Origin: Nitriliruptoraceae bacterium
GTDB taxonomy: Bacteria; Actinomycetota; Nitriliruptoria; Nitriliruptorales; Nitriliruptoraceae
NCBI GenBank assembly: GCA_007121785.1
Contig: SKJX01000046.1
Span: 1 to 48,241 of the forward strand
DNA length: 48,241 nucleotides
Reading direction: 5' to 3'
Both the position numbers and the translations under genes were made by a program. Under the pieces are notes generated by a model that saw nothing but the letters and a program-made list of their open reading frames with translations, did no database searches and was not told where the DNA came from. This document shows positions 16,010 to 25,598 of this stretch, piece after piece (position 1 is the first letter of the stretch; every line of letters starts with the position of its first letter).

Positions 16010-16840
16010 TCAGATCAGCGTCTGCTCGAAGAAGCCGGTGAGCTCGGCGGCGACGGGTTCCGGTGCGAGGATGGGCGCCATGTGGCCGACGTCCTCGAGT
16101 TCGCGCAGGCGCGCGTCGGGCAGCTGTTTGGCGAGGTAGCGCATCGAATCGGCGTGGGCTGTCGTCGTTCTCGAGCCGTGCAGCAGGAGACAGGGCAGGG
16201 TGATCTTCGCGAGTTCGGCGGGATCGTTGGGGCTTGGGGCTGCGGTGTCTTGGGCCTGTTCGATGACGCGCAGCAGGTCGGGGACGAAGCGGCCGAAGCG
16301 GCCGAAGGCTCCTGCCCGCTCCATCGCGGCCATCTCCGTGTCGTTGGAGAAGGCACGCAGGATGGCCCGCGCCCCGTCGGCGAGTCGGCCTTCGTCAACC
16401 GCGTCGTGCATCGCGACGATGCCAGCCTGGAAGCGCTTGCCGTCCTCACCTTCCTCCCAGTACTCGAACACCGCCGACTCGAACAGCCCGATCGCGGCAA
16501 CGGCGGTACCACGCGCGACGGCTCCGCAGGCGGTGGTCCCGCCCGTCGAGTACCCGACGAGGCCGACGTCCTCGCCGATGCTGTTGACGAAGGCCGCGAG
16601 GTCTTCGGCGTGCCGTTCGGGTCGATGGTCCGGGTGGTCGGCGGAGTGGCCTCGGCCACGCATGGCTGGCACGAAGCAGGTGAACCGGTCGGAAAGCAGC
16701 GGCAGGAGCGTCTCCCAGGACAGCGTGCCGTCGTCGACACCGCCGTGGGCGAGCACGAGCGGCGGGCCCTGGCCGTGGACGGGCCCGGCGATCTGGGTGC
16801 CGTCGGGGGCGCTGGCCCGGTGGATGCGGCCTTCGGTCAT
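16010..16840 (-). CDS. Alpha/beta hydrolase
   Basis: A 276-residue single-domain hydrolase. It has the oxyanion segment LVLAHGGVDD, FVPAMRGRGHSADHP, the nucleophile elbow GYSTGG (Ser about residue 98), an acid residue candidate in LLLHGSRTTTAHADS and the catalytic His in DVGHMAPI near the C-terminus. This is the fold of esterases, epoxide hydrolases and haloperoxidase-like enzymes; the substrate cannot be told. GAAGGAGG lies about 8 bases before ATG 16840. No signal peptide is present. It lies downstream of the SARP-type regulator on the same strand, separated by 120 bases, so it may be a target of that protein, but this is only suggested by position. Confidence 0.88.
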   Translation of the reverse strand: MTEGRIHRASAPDGTQIAGPVHGQGPPLVLAHGGVDDGTLSWETLLPLLSDRFTCFVPAMRGRGHSADHPDHRPERHAEDLAAFVNSIGEDVGLVGYSTGGTTACGAVARGTAVAAIGLFESAVFEYWEEGEDGKRFQAGIVAMHDAVDEGRLADGARAILRAFSNDTEMAAMERAGAFGRFGRFVPDLLRVIEQAQDTAAPSPNDPAELAKITLPCLLLHGSRTTTAHADSMRYLAKQLPDARLRELEDVGHMAPILAPEPVAAELTGFFEQTLI

Positions 16841-16960
16841 CGGATGTCCTCCTTCTCAGCGGGGTGCTGGGGAACACCCGAGACGATGACGGCATGAGGT
16901 TGTGGGTCGACTGCAGCCCGATTGTGAGCTCCGCCTGCCGGGCCACGCTGTCCCGGGCCG

Positions 16961-19918
16961 TCAGCCGCCAAGCAGCCCATCGAGCGCCTCAAGGGCCCCG
17001 TCGGCGGCCTCGTGGATGCTGATGTGCCTGCCGCGCTCGGCGACGGCCTGCACGTGCTCGGCGCCCATCCGCTCGCGCAGCCGCGTCCAGGCCGCAGCGA
17101 GCCGCTCGGCTTCGACGCCGACGCTGGGCTCGCCGGTGGTGACCGCGCCGTGCAGCCAGGCGGCCGCCTCGTCGGCCCCGGCGTCGACGAGTGCCTCGAC
17201 GAGGTTGCGCAGCGCGGTGCGAACGTGCCGGTCACTGGCGAACCGTCGCCAGTGACCGATCGCGTCGCGGAACAGCAGCAGTGCCCGGTCGGTCTGCCCT
17301 TGCCGGCTGTGCAAGGAGGCGAGCGAGACCAGCGCCGCGCCCTGGGTGAGGTGGCTGCCGACGCTGCGGGCAAGCGCTGCTGCCAACTCCAGTTGGCGCG
17401 CCGCCTCGGCTGGATCGCTGTCCATGAGCGTCTCGCCGTGGCAGTAGTGGACGTGGGCCCGCACGGTCGGGTTGCCGGAGCGCTCGGCGATCGTGTCCAG
17501 CCGGGCGGCCGCGGTACGCGCCGCTGCGCCGTGTCCGAGATAGACGTGCGCGAGCACGCTCTGCCAGCCCAGAGACGCCCGGCGGTAGTCGTCGAGGCCC
17601 GGGGCGAGGTCATCGACCTGCTCATCGAGGGCGAGCGCTACCTCGAAACGGCCCTGCTGGATCGCGATGATCCGCAGGACGCCGAGCGCGAGGTACGTCG
17701 CGTCGCCGTCCGTACGCGGGCCGTCCAACACGACGTCAGCTCGCGCCCGCGCCGCATCGAGATCACCCCGCAGACAGGCACCCCAGGCCGCGGTCGCGAG
17801 CGAGGCGGCGTAGGAAGGATGTGCCGGCGCTTCCGGGAGCTCGAGCGCCCGCTGGGCCCAGGTGGCGATCTCGTCACGCAGCCGGTGGATGATGTAGTCC
17901 CCCAGCGCGGCCGGTAGCCGCAACGCGCCATCGGCCTCCCCGGAGGCGCACAGCCACTCGTGGGCGGCGCGGAGGTCATCGAGGGTCGTATCGAGCTGCG
18001 CCGAAGCGGATCGCTCATCGGAGCTGCGCACCCGTGGGCCGAGTGCCTCGGCAAGCTCGACGTGGTAGTCAGCGTGGGCTCGGCGGTAGGCGTCGGCGAC
18101 GCCTGACGCCGTGAGCTGCGTGGCGCCGAAGGCCCGCAGCGTGTCGAGCAGCCGGTAGCGAACGACGGCACCGCTGCGCTCGACGGTCACCATCGACTTG
18201 TCCACCAGCTCGGCGAGCACGCCCGCGAGGTTGCCGGCCGCCAACGGCTCGCCGGCGCACACCCGCTCGGCGGCTTCGAGCGGGAACGACCCGGCGAACA
18301 CCGACAGCCGGTCGAACAGCCGGGCTTCGGCTTCGTTGAGCAGCTCGTAGGACCAGGCGATCACCGCCTCGAGCGTGCGGTGGCGGACCGGCTCGTGGAG
18401 TGGCCCGCCGGTCAGGATCGCGAAGCGGTCGGAGAGGCGGGCGAGCAGATCGGCGGGGGCCATCGCCCGCACGCGAGCTGCGGCGAGCTCGATCGCCAGC
18501 GGTAGGCCGTCGAGACGCCGGCACAGCTCCGCGACCGCGGACGGGTCGTCGGTGAGCGCGAAGCCGGGTGCGGCAGCCGTCGCCCGGGCGGCGAACAACG
18601 CACCCGCCGGGGACTCGGCGACCTCAGCAGCGCTCGCCCCTGGCTTGGGCATCGGCAACGGCGCGAGCTGCCACACCCGCTCGTCCGGCAGCCGCAGCGG
18701 CTCACGGGAGGTGGCCAGCACCGCGGCGTTGGGACACCGGCGCAGCACGGCCGCGACGAGCCGACAGGCCGAGGGCAGCACGTGCTCGCAGTTGTCGAGC
18801 ACGAGCAGCAGCCGGCGGGTGCCGATCCCCGCCACCAGCGTCTCCTCGACCGACTGGCCGGCCTGCGGGACGAGCTCCAGCGCGCCAACGAGCACGGCAC
18901 CCACGCTGTCGGGATCATCGACCGCGTCCAGGCCCACCCAGGCGATCCCGTCGTTGAAGCGCTCCGCGACCTCGACGGCCGCCCACTCGGCCAGCCGGGT
19001 CTTGCCCACCCCGCCCGGCCCCGTCAGCGTCACCAGGTGCGCTGGCTCGACCAGCGCAGCCACCGACCGGACGTCACCGTCACGCCCGAACAGCGGTGCG
19101 GGGTCCACAGGCAGCGCCTCACCGGGGCTTGGGGCATGGGCCCGACGGGGGAGAGCGACGGGTGCGGCGAGGTCGGGATCCTGGCGGAGCATCCGCTCGT
19201 ACAGCGCCTGCAACGCCGGCGAGGGGTCCACGCCGAGCTCTGCGCGCAGCTGCTCCTGCAGCGCGCGGTAGACGGCCAACGCCTCAGCCTGCCGGCCACC
19301 GCGATACCGCGCCAGCATCAACTGACCACAAGCGCGCTCGTCTCGCGGGTCGGCAGCCACCCGCGCCTCGAGTTCGCTGAGCACCTCCTCCCCGCGCCCG
19401 AGCGCGAGCTGTGCATCGACCCGATCGGCAGCCGCCGACGTCCGAAGCCCATCCAGGCGCAGCGCCTCCAACCGCACCACCTCGAGCTCGGCCAGCTCAC
19501 CGAACGCCGACCCCCGCCACAGGCCCTCAGCCTCGCTGAACAGCCCGACGGCCGCAGCCGGATCCGCCTCCATCGAGGCCCGCGCCCGCGCAACGAGCCC
19601 CTCGAACCGGGCCGCATCCAGATCGCCGTCGCCCACCGCCATCCGATAACCGTCAGGCTCAGTCACCAGCACATCGGCAGCGGCGGCATCGACGGCGGCG
19701 AGCTCACCACGCAACCGCGAGACATGGCTGCGAAGAGACCGATGTGCGCTCGGCGGCGGCTTGGCTCCCCACACCGCGTCGACGATCCGGTCGACCGAGA
19801 CGACCTCGCCCCGCACCGCGAGCAGCACCGCGAGGATCGTGCGACGACGCTCACTCACCAGGCGCGTGCGGCGTTCTCCCGCCACCACCTCCAGCGGCCC
19901 AAGCACCCGAAACTGCAT
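16961..19918 (-). CDS. AfsR/SARP-type regulator with BTAD, NB-ARC-like ATPase and TPR region
   Basis: A 985-residue multidomain transcription factor. Residues 1-95 form an OmpR-like winged helix (MQFRVLGPLEV, then RSHVSRLRGEL). Residues 98-245 form the bacterial transcriptional activation domain (ARFEGLVARARA to LQALYERMLRQDPDL). A signal-transduction ATPase follows, with Walker A GPGGVGKT (300-307), Walker B LLVLDNCEHV (371-380) and a sensor-like region TSREPLRLPDERVW. From about 600 to the end there are TPR-like helical repeats. Such proteins activate secondary-metabolite or stress genes and are often controlled by phosphorylation or ligand binding. ATG 19918 is chosen because MQFRVLGPLEV is the normal start of the family. 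No biosynthetic cluster is visible nearby. Confidence 0.93.
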   Translation of the reverse strand: MQFRVLGPLEVVAGERRTRLVSERRRTILAVLLAVRGEVVSVDRIVDAVWGAKPPPSAHRSLRSHVSRLRGELAAVDAAAADVLVTEPDGYRMAVGDGDLDAARFEGLVARARASMEADPAAAVGLFSEAEGLWRGSAFGELAELEVVRLEALRLDGLRTSAAADRVDAQLALGRGEEVLSELEARVAADPRDERACGQLMLARYRGGRQAEALAVYRALQEQLRAELGVDPSPALQALYERMLRQDPDLAAPVALPRRAHAPSPGEALPVDPAPLFGRDGDVRSVAALVEPAHLVTLTGPGGVGKTRLAEWAAVEVAERFNDGIAWVGLDAVDDPDSVGAVLVGALELVPQAGQSVEETLVAGIGTRRLLLVLDNCEHVLPSACRLVAAVLRRCPNAAVLATSREPLRLPDERVWQLAPLPMPKPGASAAEVAESPAGALFAARATAAAPGFALTDDPSAVAELCRRLDGLPLAIELAAARVRAMAPADLLARLSDRFAILTGGPLHEPVRHRTLEAVIAWSYELLNEAEARLFDRLSVFAGSFPLEAAERVCAGEPLAAGNLAGVLAELVDKSMVTVERSGAVVRYRLLDTLRAFGATQLTASGVADAYRRAHADYHVELAEALGPRVRSSDERSASAQLDTTLDDLRAAHEWLCASGEADGALRLPAALGDYIIHRLRDEIATWAQRALELPEAPAHPSYAASLATAAWGACLRGDLDAARARADVVLDGPRTDGDATYLALGVLRIIAIQQGRFEVALALDEQVDDLAPGLDDYRRASLGWQSVLAHVYLGHGAAARTAAARLDTIAERSGNPTVRAHVHYCHGETLMDSDPAEAARQLELAAALARSVGSHLTQGAALVSLASLHSRQGQTDRALLLFRDAIGHWRRFASDRHVRTALRNLVEALVDAGADEAAAWLHGAVTTGEPSVGVEAERLAAAWTRLRERMGAEHVQAVAERGRHISIHEAADGALEALDGLLGG

Positions 19919-20274
19919 CACCGCCAGTCTAGGCAGCCGCCATGCCCCGTCCACTGCGGGACCAGCGGCCCCAGGTCACCGCCCCCGGTGACCAGCCGAT
20001 GACGTCGAAGCTGGAACGTGAGGGATCGCCCGCTCTCGTTCGGGGTTCGGCCATCCGCGTGCGCGATCCATGACCTACGGGGTTCAGCTGCGCCACAGCT
20101 GCTGGCGGTTCGGTGCACTCATCCAGCCGCGCCATCAGCCGCCTTCGGGGCGGTCACGTTCCGCAACACGCCGACCTCGCACAACGGTCCTTGGCAGGAC
20201 CGCAGGACCGCAGTCGACCGGCCGCGGACCAACCCGCTGCAGCGCGGCGCTGTCGGGCCGTTCTTCGCGTCGGA
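19919..20274. other. Intergenic stretch of about 356 bases without recognisable gene
   Basis: Upstream region of the SARP-type regulator and downstream region of the MoaD-like gene. No convincing coding frame, ribosome binding site or RNA gene was seen. A short inverted repeat (GGTCCT and AGGACC around 20188-20203) is the only structure noted. Confidence 0.5.
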
Positions 20275-20559
20275 TCACCCGCCGGAAACGGCCGGGAGCA
20301 CCAGCACCTGCGCGCCGGGGTGCAGCGGCCGAGCTAGTGCCGCCGGGTCACGGGCCGGCTCACCGTCGACGAACAGGTGGACGTGCGGGCGGACCGTGCC
20401 GGTCTCGTCGCGGATCGAGCGTTCGACCCGCGGCAGGCGCTCGGCGACGACGTCCAGCAGGTCCGGCAGCGTGGCGTGGTCGTCGAGCGCCACCTCGATG
20501 CGGTTGGGGCCGTCAGCACGCTGTGCGAGCGCGCCGTGGAAGCGGACGTGGACGTCCAT
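20275..20559 (-). CDS. MoaD/ThiS-family ubiquitin-like protein
   Basis: A 94-residue beta-grasp protein ending in VLPAVSGG. The C-terminal Gly-Gly is what an E1-like enzyme adenylates and thiocarboxylates in MoaD, ThiS and related sulfur carriers. The body has VHVRFHGALAQRADG at the start, LPDLLDVVAERLPRVE as the central helix, and HVHLFVDGEPARD, which resembles the MoaD-like proteins found outside the molybdopterin operon. No moeB/thiF, moaE or thiG gene is adjacent. It follows the propeller gene after 3 bases, so the two are almost surely cotranscribed. Role as sulfur carrier or protein modifier is inference from the tail. Confidence 0.85.
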   Translation of the reverse strand: MDVHVRFHGALAQRADGPNRIEVALDDHATLPDLLDVVAERLPRVERSIRDETGTVRPHVHLFVDGEPARDPAALARPLHPGAQVLVLPAVSGG

Positions 20560-20562
20560 CGC

Positions 20563-21651
20563 TCAGCTGATCGCGGCGGCGCGGACGCTGAGCACGTCGG
20601 GCAGGTGCCGCGCGACGGTGGTCCAGTGCTCGCCCTCGTCGGGGCTGGCGAACACGTGGCCGTCGCGCGTGCCGACGTACACCCCGGCGGTGTCGTGGTC
20701 GTCCGTACACATCGCGTCGCGCAGCACACCGGCGTGGTACGGCTCATCGGGCAGGCCTTCGGCGCACTCCTGCCAGCTCGCGCCGGCATCGTCGGTGCGG
20801 TAGACCGCGCACCGGCCCTGCGGCGGCGTGCGGGAGACGTGCGTGACCGGGAACACGTACGCCGTCCCGGATCGGTGCGGGTGGGCGACGACCGGGAACC
20901 CGAAGTCGGCGGGGAGCTGCTCGTCGACCGGGGTCCAGGAGGCGCCGTCGTCGTCGCTGCGGTAGACCCCGCCGTGGTGCTGCATCATCAGGTGGGTCGG
21001 ATCCCCGGCGTCGCGGGCGACCCGGTGGACGCAGTAGCCGTACGGTGGCGGTGGCTCCGGCATGTAGTCGACCGTGATGCCGTGGTTGGACGGTGCCCAG
21101 GTCTCGCCGCCGTCCTGCGTGCGGTAGACCCCGCCGGTGGACATGGCCACGTTCATGCGATGGTCGTCGGTGGGGTGCGGCAGGATCGTGTGGAGCGCCT
21201 TGCCGCCCCCACCCGGCTCCCAGTGCGGCCGGTCCGGGTTGTCCCACAGGCCGCGGACCAGTTCGAACGACTCGCCGTGGTCCTCCGAGCACCACAGGGC
21301 CGACGGCTCGGATCCGGCCCAGACCACGCCGTCGCGGCCGTCGTGGTCGGGCACGATCTGCCAGACGGTGTGCAGCGCCTCGCCGGTGTCCTCCGGGAAC
21401 ACCACCGAGCGCTGCTCCGGGTCGTTCCAGCTGCGGCCCAGGTCGTCGGAGCGCACCAGGAACGGACCCCAGTGCCACCCGAACCCGCCCATCAGCAGGC
21501 GCGGGGACGACCGGCGGGTGTCGATCGCGGTGGCGGTGATCTCCTCGCCGGGGAAGTGGGGCCCGTCCACCTCCCACCCCGTGCGGTCACCGTCGGAGCG
21601 CGCCAGCCACAGCCCCTTGCGCGTCCCGATCATCAGCAGCGTGTCACCCAT
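20563..21651 (-). CDS. BNR/sialidase-like beta-propeller protein (WD40/YVTN superfamily)
   Basis: A 362-residue protein with repeated Asp-box-like units: RSDDLGRSW, SEDHGESFE, TQDGGETWAP, SDDDGASWTP, TDDAGASWQE and SPDEGEHWTT, spaced about 45-60 residues apart. This suggests a six- or seven-bladed propeller of the exo-alpha-sialidase/VPS10-like kind. It starts TLLMIGTRKGLWLARSDGD and has no signal peptide or lipobox, so it is predicted to stay in the cytosol, unlike true sialidases. The Arg triad and Asp/Glu residues of sialidases are not evident, so enzyme activity is doubtful. Its partner, the MoaD-like gene, starts 3 bases after its stop. Confidence 0.85.
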   Translation of the reverse strand: MGDTLLMIGTRKGLWLARSDGDRTGWEVDGPHFPGEEITATAIDTRRSSPRLLMGGFGWHWGPFLVRSDDLGRSWNDPEQRSVVFPEDTGEALHTVWQIVPDHDGRDGVVWAGSEPSALWCSEDHGESFELVRGLWDNPDRPHWEPGGGGKALHTILPHPTDDHRMNVAMSTGGVYRTQDGGETWAPSNHGITVDYMPEPPPPYGYCVHRVARDAGDPTHLMMQHHGGVYRSDDDGASWTPVDEQLPADFGFPVVAHPHRSGTAYVFPVTHVSRTPPQGRCAVYRTDDAGASWQECAEGLPDEPYHAGVLRDAMCTDDHDTAGVYVGTRDGHVFASPDEGEHWTTVARHLPDVLSVRAAAIS

Positions 21652-21763
21652 GGTCGCCCTCCCGACGCCGTGCGGTGGCGCATCGTCGTCAGGATGGACG
21701 CGAACGCGGGCGGAGAGCCATCGCTCGACCGTCTCGCGCGCGTTCGGCGCGTCGGACAGCGCG

Positions 21764-22987
21764 CTAGAAGCCCGACGCAGAGGCGCCAGGCGCCGTCGTC
21801 GAGGTCAGCGGCCGGGCCAGCGGCACCCCGGGGCGGTAGGCGAGGTGCAGGTGGCTCGGTGCATCCAGCACGGTCAGGTCGGCGCGTGCCCCGACGCCGA
21901 GGTGGCCGACGTCCGTGCGCCGAAGGCTCGCCGCGCCGCCGGCCGTCGCGGCCCAGACCGCCTCCGACGGGGTCAGCCCGCACTCGCGGACCGCCAGGGC
22001 GATCACGAACGGCACCGACGAGGTGTAGGAGGTACCCGGGTTGCAGTCGGAGGCCAACGCCACCGTCGCGCCGGCGTCGAGCAGCCGCCGACCGTCGGGG
22101 TAGACGGGGGAGCGGGTGCAGAAGTCCGCGCCCGGCACGAGCGTCGCGACGGTGTCGCTGCTGGCCAACGCGTCGACATCCCCATCGGACAGGTGGGTGC
22201 AGTGATCGGCCGAGGCCGCGTCCAGCTCCACCGCCACCTGCACTCCAGGTCCGGGCCCCAGCTGGTTGGCGTGGACACGCGCGCCCAGCCCCCGTGCCTG
22301 GCCGACCGCGAGGATCTCACGCGCCTGGTCGGCGTCGAACGCGCCGTCCTCGACGAACACGTCGATCCAGCGGGCCAGCGGCGCGCAGGCGTCGAGCATC
22401 TCCCCGGTCACCAGCCGGACGTAGCCATCCGGGTCGTCCGCGTACTCCGGGCCGACCACGTGGGCGCCGAGGTAGGTGGTCTCCTCGGTGACCTGCCGTG
22501 CCACCCACAGGCTGCGTGCTTCGGTCGCGACGTCCGCGCCGTAGCCGGACTTGACCTCCACGGTGCCGGTGCCCTGACGCCGCATCTCCTCGACCAGCGA
22601 GCGGGCACGCGCGAGCAGCTGTTGGTCGTCGGCCTCGCGGGTGGCCGCCACGGTCGTACGGATGCCGCCGGCGGCGTACGGCTGGCCCGCCATGCGGGCG
22701 GCGAACTCCTCCGCCCGGTCGCCGCCGAACACGACGTGGCTGTGGCTGTCGACGAACGCCGGCAGCACGCACCGACCGGCGACGTCGACGCGCTCGTCCG
22801 CATCGGGCGCCGACCCGGCGTCGCCGACCCACACCACCTCGCCGACCGTGGTGCCATCGGGCGTGGTGCCGTCGCCGTGGTCGACGACGATGGCGGCGTC
22901 GCGCCGGAGCCCCAACACCGAGCCGTCCCCGAGCTCCGGGACGTTGGTGATCAGCTCCCCGATACGGTCGTAGCAGGTGGTGGTCAC
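21764..22987 (-). CDS. hutI: Imidazolonepropionase
   Basis: Hydrolyses 4-imidazolone-5-propanoate to N-formimidoyl-L-glutamate, the third step of histidine breakdown. The protein has 407 residues, normal for the family. Metal and substrate motifs of the amidohydrolase superfamily are present: [10 protein letters not shown] (HxH pair), KSGYG, HANQLG, DHCTHL and ASDCNPG (the Asp ligand). The GTG start at 22987 overlaps the hutF stop by 4 bases and has GGAGGAGG about 7 bases upstream. This is the last gene of the hut operon. The last residues (SASGF) are not conserved in the family as far as I know. Confidence 0.94.
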   Translation of the reverse strand: MTTTCYDRIGELITNVPELGDGSVLGLRRDAAIVVDHGDGTTPDGTTVGEVVWVGDAGSAPDADERVDVAGRCVLPAFVDSHSHVVFGGDRAEEFAARMAGQPYAAGGIRTTVAATREADDQQLLARARSLVEEMRRQGTGTVEVKSGYGADVATEARSLWVARQVTEETTYLGAHVVGPEYADDPDGYVRLVTGEMLDACAPLARWIDVFVEDGAFDADQAREILAVGQARGLGARVHANQLGPGPGVQVAVELDAASADHCTHLSDGDVDALASSDTVATLVPGADFCTRSPVYPDGRRLLDAGATVALASDCNPGTSYTSSVPFVIALAVRECGLTPSEAVWAATAGGAASLRRTDVGHLGVGARADLTVLDAPSHLHLAYRPGVPLARPLTSTTAPGASASGF

Positions 22988-24357
22988 GGCGCCTCCTCCC
23001 GGACGGCGGCGATGGCGTGGGTCAGCTGCGCGCCGACGTCGCCGAGCACGTGGGCGCGTCCCTCGACCACTGGGCGGCCGTCGACGATCACGTCGGTGAC
23101 GTCCGCGGCGGACGCGCCGAAGACGACCGCTGCGGCGGCCGTGGCCGGATCGGCGCCGGCCGTGCGCACCGAGCCGAGATCCACCGCGACCAGGTCGGCC
23201 CGGGCGCCCACCTCCAGCCGGCCGGCGTCGCCGAACCCGAGGCTGGCCTGTCCGTCCCTGGTCAGCGCCCGCAGCAGGGCATCCGCGTCGAGGTGACCAC
23301 GTGCCAGCGTGGCCAGCCGCTGGTCCCACTCCGCGCGCCGGGCCTCGACGAACGGGTCGACGGACGCGTGGCTGTCGGTACCGAGCGTCAGCGGCACCCC
23401 GGCGGTGGCCAGCTGCCGGGCCGGGCCGATGCCGTCGCCCAGGTCCGCCTCGGTCGTGGGGCACAGGCAGACGTGGGTGCCGCTGGCCTCGAGGTCGGCG
23501 ACGTCCCGGTCGGTGAGGTGGGTCGCGTGGACCGCGCTGGTCCTCGGGCCCAGCGCACCGGCGTCGGCGAGCAGCCGCACCGGCGTGCGGCCGTGCGCGG
23601 CCAGGCACGCCTCGTTCTCGGCCGGCTGCTCGGAGACGTGCACGTGCAACGGGGCGTCCTGCGAGCGTGCCCAGGCGGCGACGACCGGCAGCTGATCGGC
23701 GGGCACCGCCCGCACCGAGTGGATGGCGGCCCCGATCACGGCGTGGTCGGCGTGGCCGTGCGCGCGGTGGAGGTCCTCGACCCGGGCGGCCCAGTTGGCG
23801 GCGTCACCGTCGCTGAAGCGGCGCTGCCGGGGTTGCAGCTCCTCGCCGAACCCGCCGGCGAGGTAGCAGGTGTCCAGCAGCGCGATCCGCACGCCCGCCT
23901 CCGCGGCGGCGGCGACCAGCGCCGCTCCGAACGCGTTCGGGTCGGTGTACGGCCGTCCGTCCGGCTGGTGGTGGAGGTAATGGAACTCGCCGACGGCGGT
24001 GAAGCCGGCCAGCGCCATCTCCGCGAAGGTCGCGCGGGCCAGGGCGTGGTAGCGGTCCGGGTCGAGGACGGCTGCGGCGGCGTACATACACTCGCGCCAG
24101 GCCCAGAACGTGCCGCCACCGGCGTGGGTGGCACCGCGCAGGGCCCGGTGGAACGCGTGGCTGTGGGCGTTGGCAGCACCGGGCAGGACCAGGCCGGGCA
24201 GGGCGACCGCGTCCGTGCCCTGCGGTGCTGCACCATCGCCGTCGTGGCCGTCGGACAGCGCGGTGATGCGCCCGTCGGTCACTTCGACGGTCACGTCGGA
24301 CCCGACCCGGCCGTCGGGCAGCCAGGCCAGCTCGCAGTGGTAGGTGGCCGTGGTCAT
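22984..24357 (-). CDS. hutF: Formimidoylglutamate deiminase
   Basis: Converts N-formimidoyl-L-glutamate to N-formyl-L-glutamate and ammonia, the fourth step in the five-step histidine pathway. The 457-residue protein has amidohydrolase motifs [45 protein letters not shown] and LGTDSHAS, matching HutF (AtzF/TRZ-like chlorohydrolase family). The presence of HutF shows that the pathway goes through formylglutamate rather than directly to glutamate via HutG-type formimidoylglutamase. ATG 24357 overlaps the stop of the M20 gene by 4 bases, and its own stop overlaps hutI by 4 bases. Confidence 0.94.
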   Translation of the reverse strand: MTTATYHCELAWLPDGRVGSDVTVEVTDGRITALSDGHDGDGAAPQGTDAVALPGLVLPGAANAHSHAFHRALRGATHAGGGTFWAWRECMYAAAAVLDPDRYHALARATFAEMALAGFTAVGEFHYLHHQPDGRPYTDPNAFGAALVAAAAEAGVRIALLDTCYLAGGFGEELQPRQRRFSDGDAANWAARVEDLHRAHGHADHAVIGAAIHSVRAVPADQLPVVAAWARSQDAPLHVHVSEQPAENEACLAAHGRTPVRLLADAGALGPRTSAVHATHLTDRDVADLEASGTHVCLCPTTEADLGDGIGPARQLATAGVPLTLGTDSHASVDPFVEARRAEWDQRLATLARGHLDADALLRALTRDGQASLGFGDAGRLEVGARADLVAVDLGSVRTAGADPATAAAAVVFGASAADVTDVIVDGRPVVEGRAHVLGDVGAQLTHAIAAVREEAP

Positions 24358-25598
24358 GCCGGTCCCGTCGCAGCCAGATCGGTCAGCACGTCGGTCAGCG
24401 CCCCCACGCCCGCCAGGCAGTCGTCGCGCTCGGCGTGTTCCTGCGGTGCGTGCGAGATACCGGTGGGGTTGCGCACGTGCAGCATCGTCGCGGGTACGCC
24501 GGCGGTCGCCAGGATGCCGGCGTCGTGCCCGGCGCCGGTCGGCAGCCAGGGTCGGGGTGCGGTCGGATCCCGGCGCTGGAGCACCTCAGCGACCCGACGG
24601 CCCAGCGCCGGGTCGAACCCGACGCCCGCGGTCCACGACTCCTCGTGTGGCTCGACGCCGACCTCGGCGCTGATCCGGTCGACAATCCCGCGCACCGTGG
24701 CCTCCTGCTCCGCGCGCGCGTCCAGCCACGCCGCCACCTGCGAGGGGATGGCGTTGACGCCGTTGGGCTCGACCCGGACGCGCCCGACGGTGGCGACGGC
24801 GTCCGGGTCGTCCGGTTCGTGGGCTTCGGCGGCGGCACGGGCGGCCAGCACCAGCCGGGCCTGGGCCAGCATCGGGTCGTCACGGTCCCCGAGCCGGGTC
24901 GTGCCGGCGTGGTTGGGCTGTCCGTGCAGATCGAACCGCCACCGGCCGTGCGGCAGGATCGACGAGCCGACCGCCACGGGCACGCCCACGTCGATCAGCC
25001 GGCGTCCCTGCTCGACGTGCAGTTCGACGAACGCACCGATGGACGCCACCAGCGCGGGCTCGGGCCCGAGGTCGTGCGGGTCACGACCGGACGCGGTCAG
25101 CGCCTCGGCCAGGGTCACACCGTCGTCGTCGCGCAGGGCCAACGCCCGCTCGGGCGCCAGCTGGCTGGTGAGCAGCCGTGAGCCCATGCAGGCGACACCG
25201 AAGCGGCCGCCCTCCTCGTCCGCGAACGCCACCACCGCGATCGGCCGGAGCGGCCGCACGCCCCGTTCGCGCAGTTCGTCGACCGCCAACAGCCCGCTGA
25301 CGACCCCGAGCGGCCCGTCGAACGCCCCGCCCTGCGGGACCGAGTCCAGGTGGCTGCCGGTCACCACCGCATCGCCGGCGTCCGGATCCCCCCACCACGC
25401 CCACAGGTTGCCAGCCCGGTCCTCGTGGACGTCGAGGTGACGCGCCCGTGCCTCGGCGACGAACCACTCGCGCAGTTCGAGCTCGGCCGGCGTGTAGGCG
25501 AAGCGGCGGTAGCCGCCGGCCGGGTCGCGACCGATCGCTGCCAGGGTCGTCCACAGGTGATCGAACCCGCGGCGGGTGGGCTCGGACGGGAGGTTCAC
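24354..25598 (-). CDS. M20-family amidohydrolase (AllC/hydantoinase-carbamoylase type), likely N-formylglutamate deformylase
   Basis: A 414-residue metallopeptidase-like amidohydrolase related to allantoate amidohydrolase and N-carbamoyl-amino-acid hydrolase. Metal ligands appear in [15 protein letters not shown] (His and bridging Asp), [10 protein letters not shown] (Glu pair), LHVEQG (His) and, in the C-terminal half, the metal-ligand His in ISHAPQEH. The dimerisation domain lies between (from about 210 to 325). In this operon the last step, N-formylglutamate to glutamate and formate, has no HutG. The enzyme sits between hutU and hutF with 4-base overlaps on both sides, so it is the best candidate for that step. 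Some actinobacterial hut loci carry an AllC-like gene here. The assigned reaction is inference. Confidence 0.82.
   Translation of the reverse strand: MNLPSEPTRRGFDHLWTTLAAIGRDPAGGYRRFAYTPAELELREWFVAEARARHLDVHEDRAGNLWAWWGDPDAGDAVVTGSHLDSVPQGGAFDGPLGVVSGLLAVDELRERGVRPLRPIAVVAFADEEGGRFGVACMGSRLLTSQLAPERALALRDDDGVTLAEALTASGRDPHDLGPEPALVASIGAFVELHVEQGRRLIDVGVPVAVGSSILPHGRWRFDLHGQPNHAGTTRLGDRDDPMLAQARLVLAARAAAEAHEPDDPDAVATVGRVRVEPNGVNAIPSQVAAWLDARAEQEATVRGIVDRISAEVGVEPHEESWTAGVGFDPALGRRVAEVLQRRDPTAPRPWLPTGAGHDAGILATAGVPATMLHVRNPTGISHAPQEHAERDDCLAGVGALTDVLTDLAATGPA

Noticed and set aside
20377-22491. Long plus-strand frame of 704 codons across the propeller and hutI genes
   Set aside because: Antisense to two well-supported genes, with no motif and low-complexity Arg/Pro composition.
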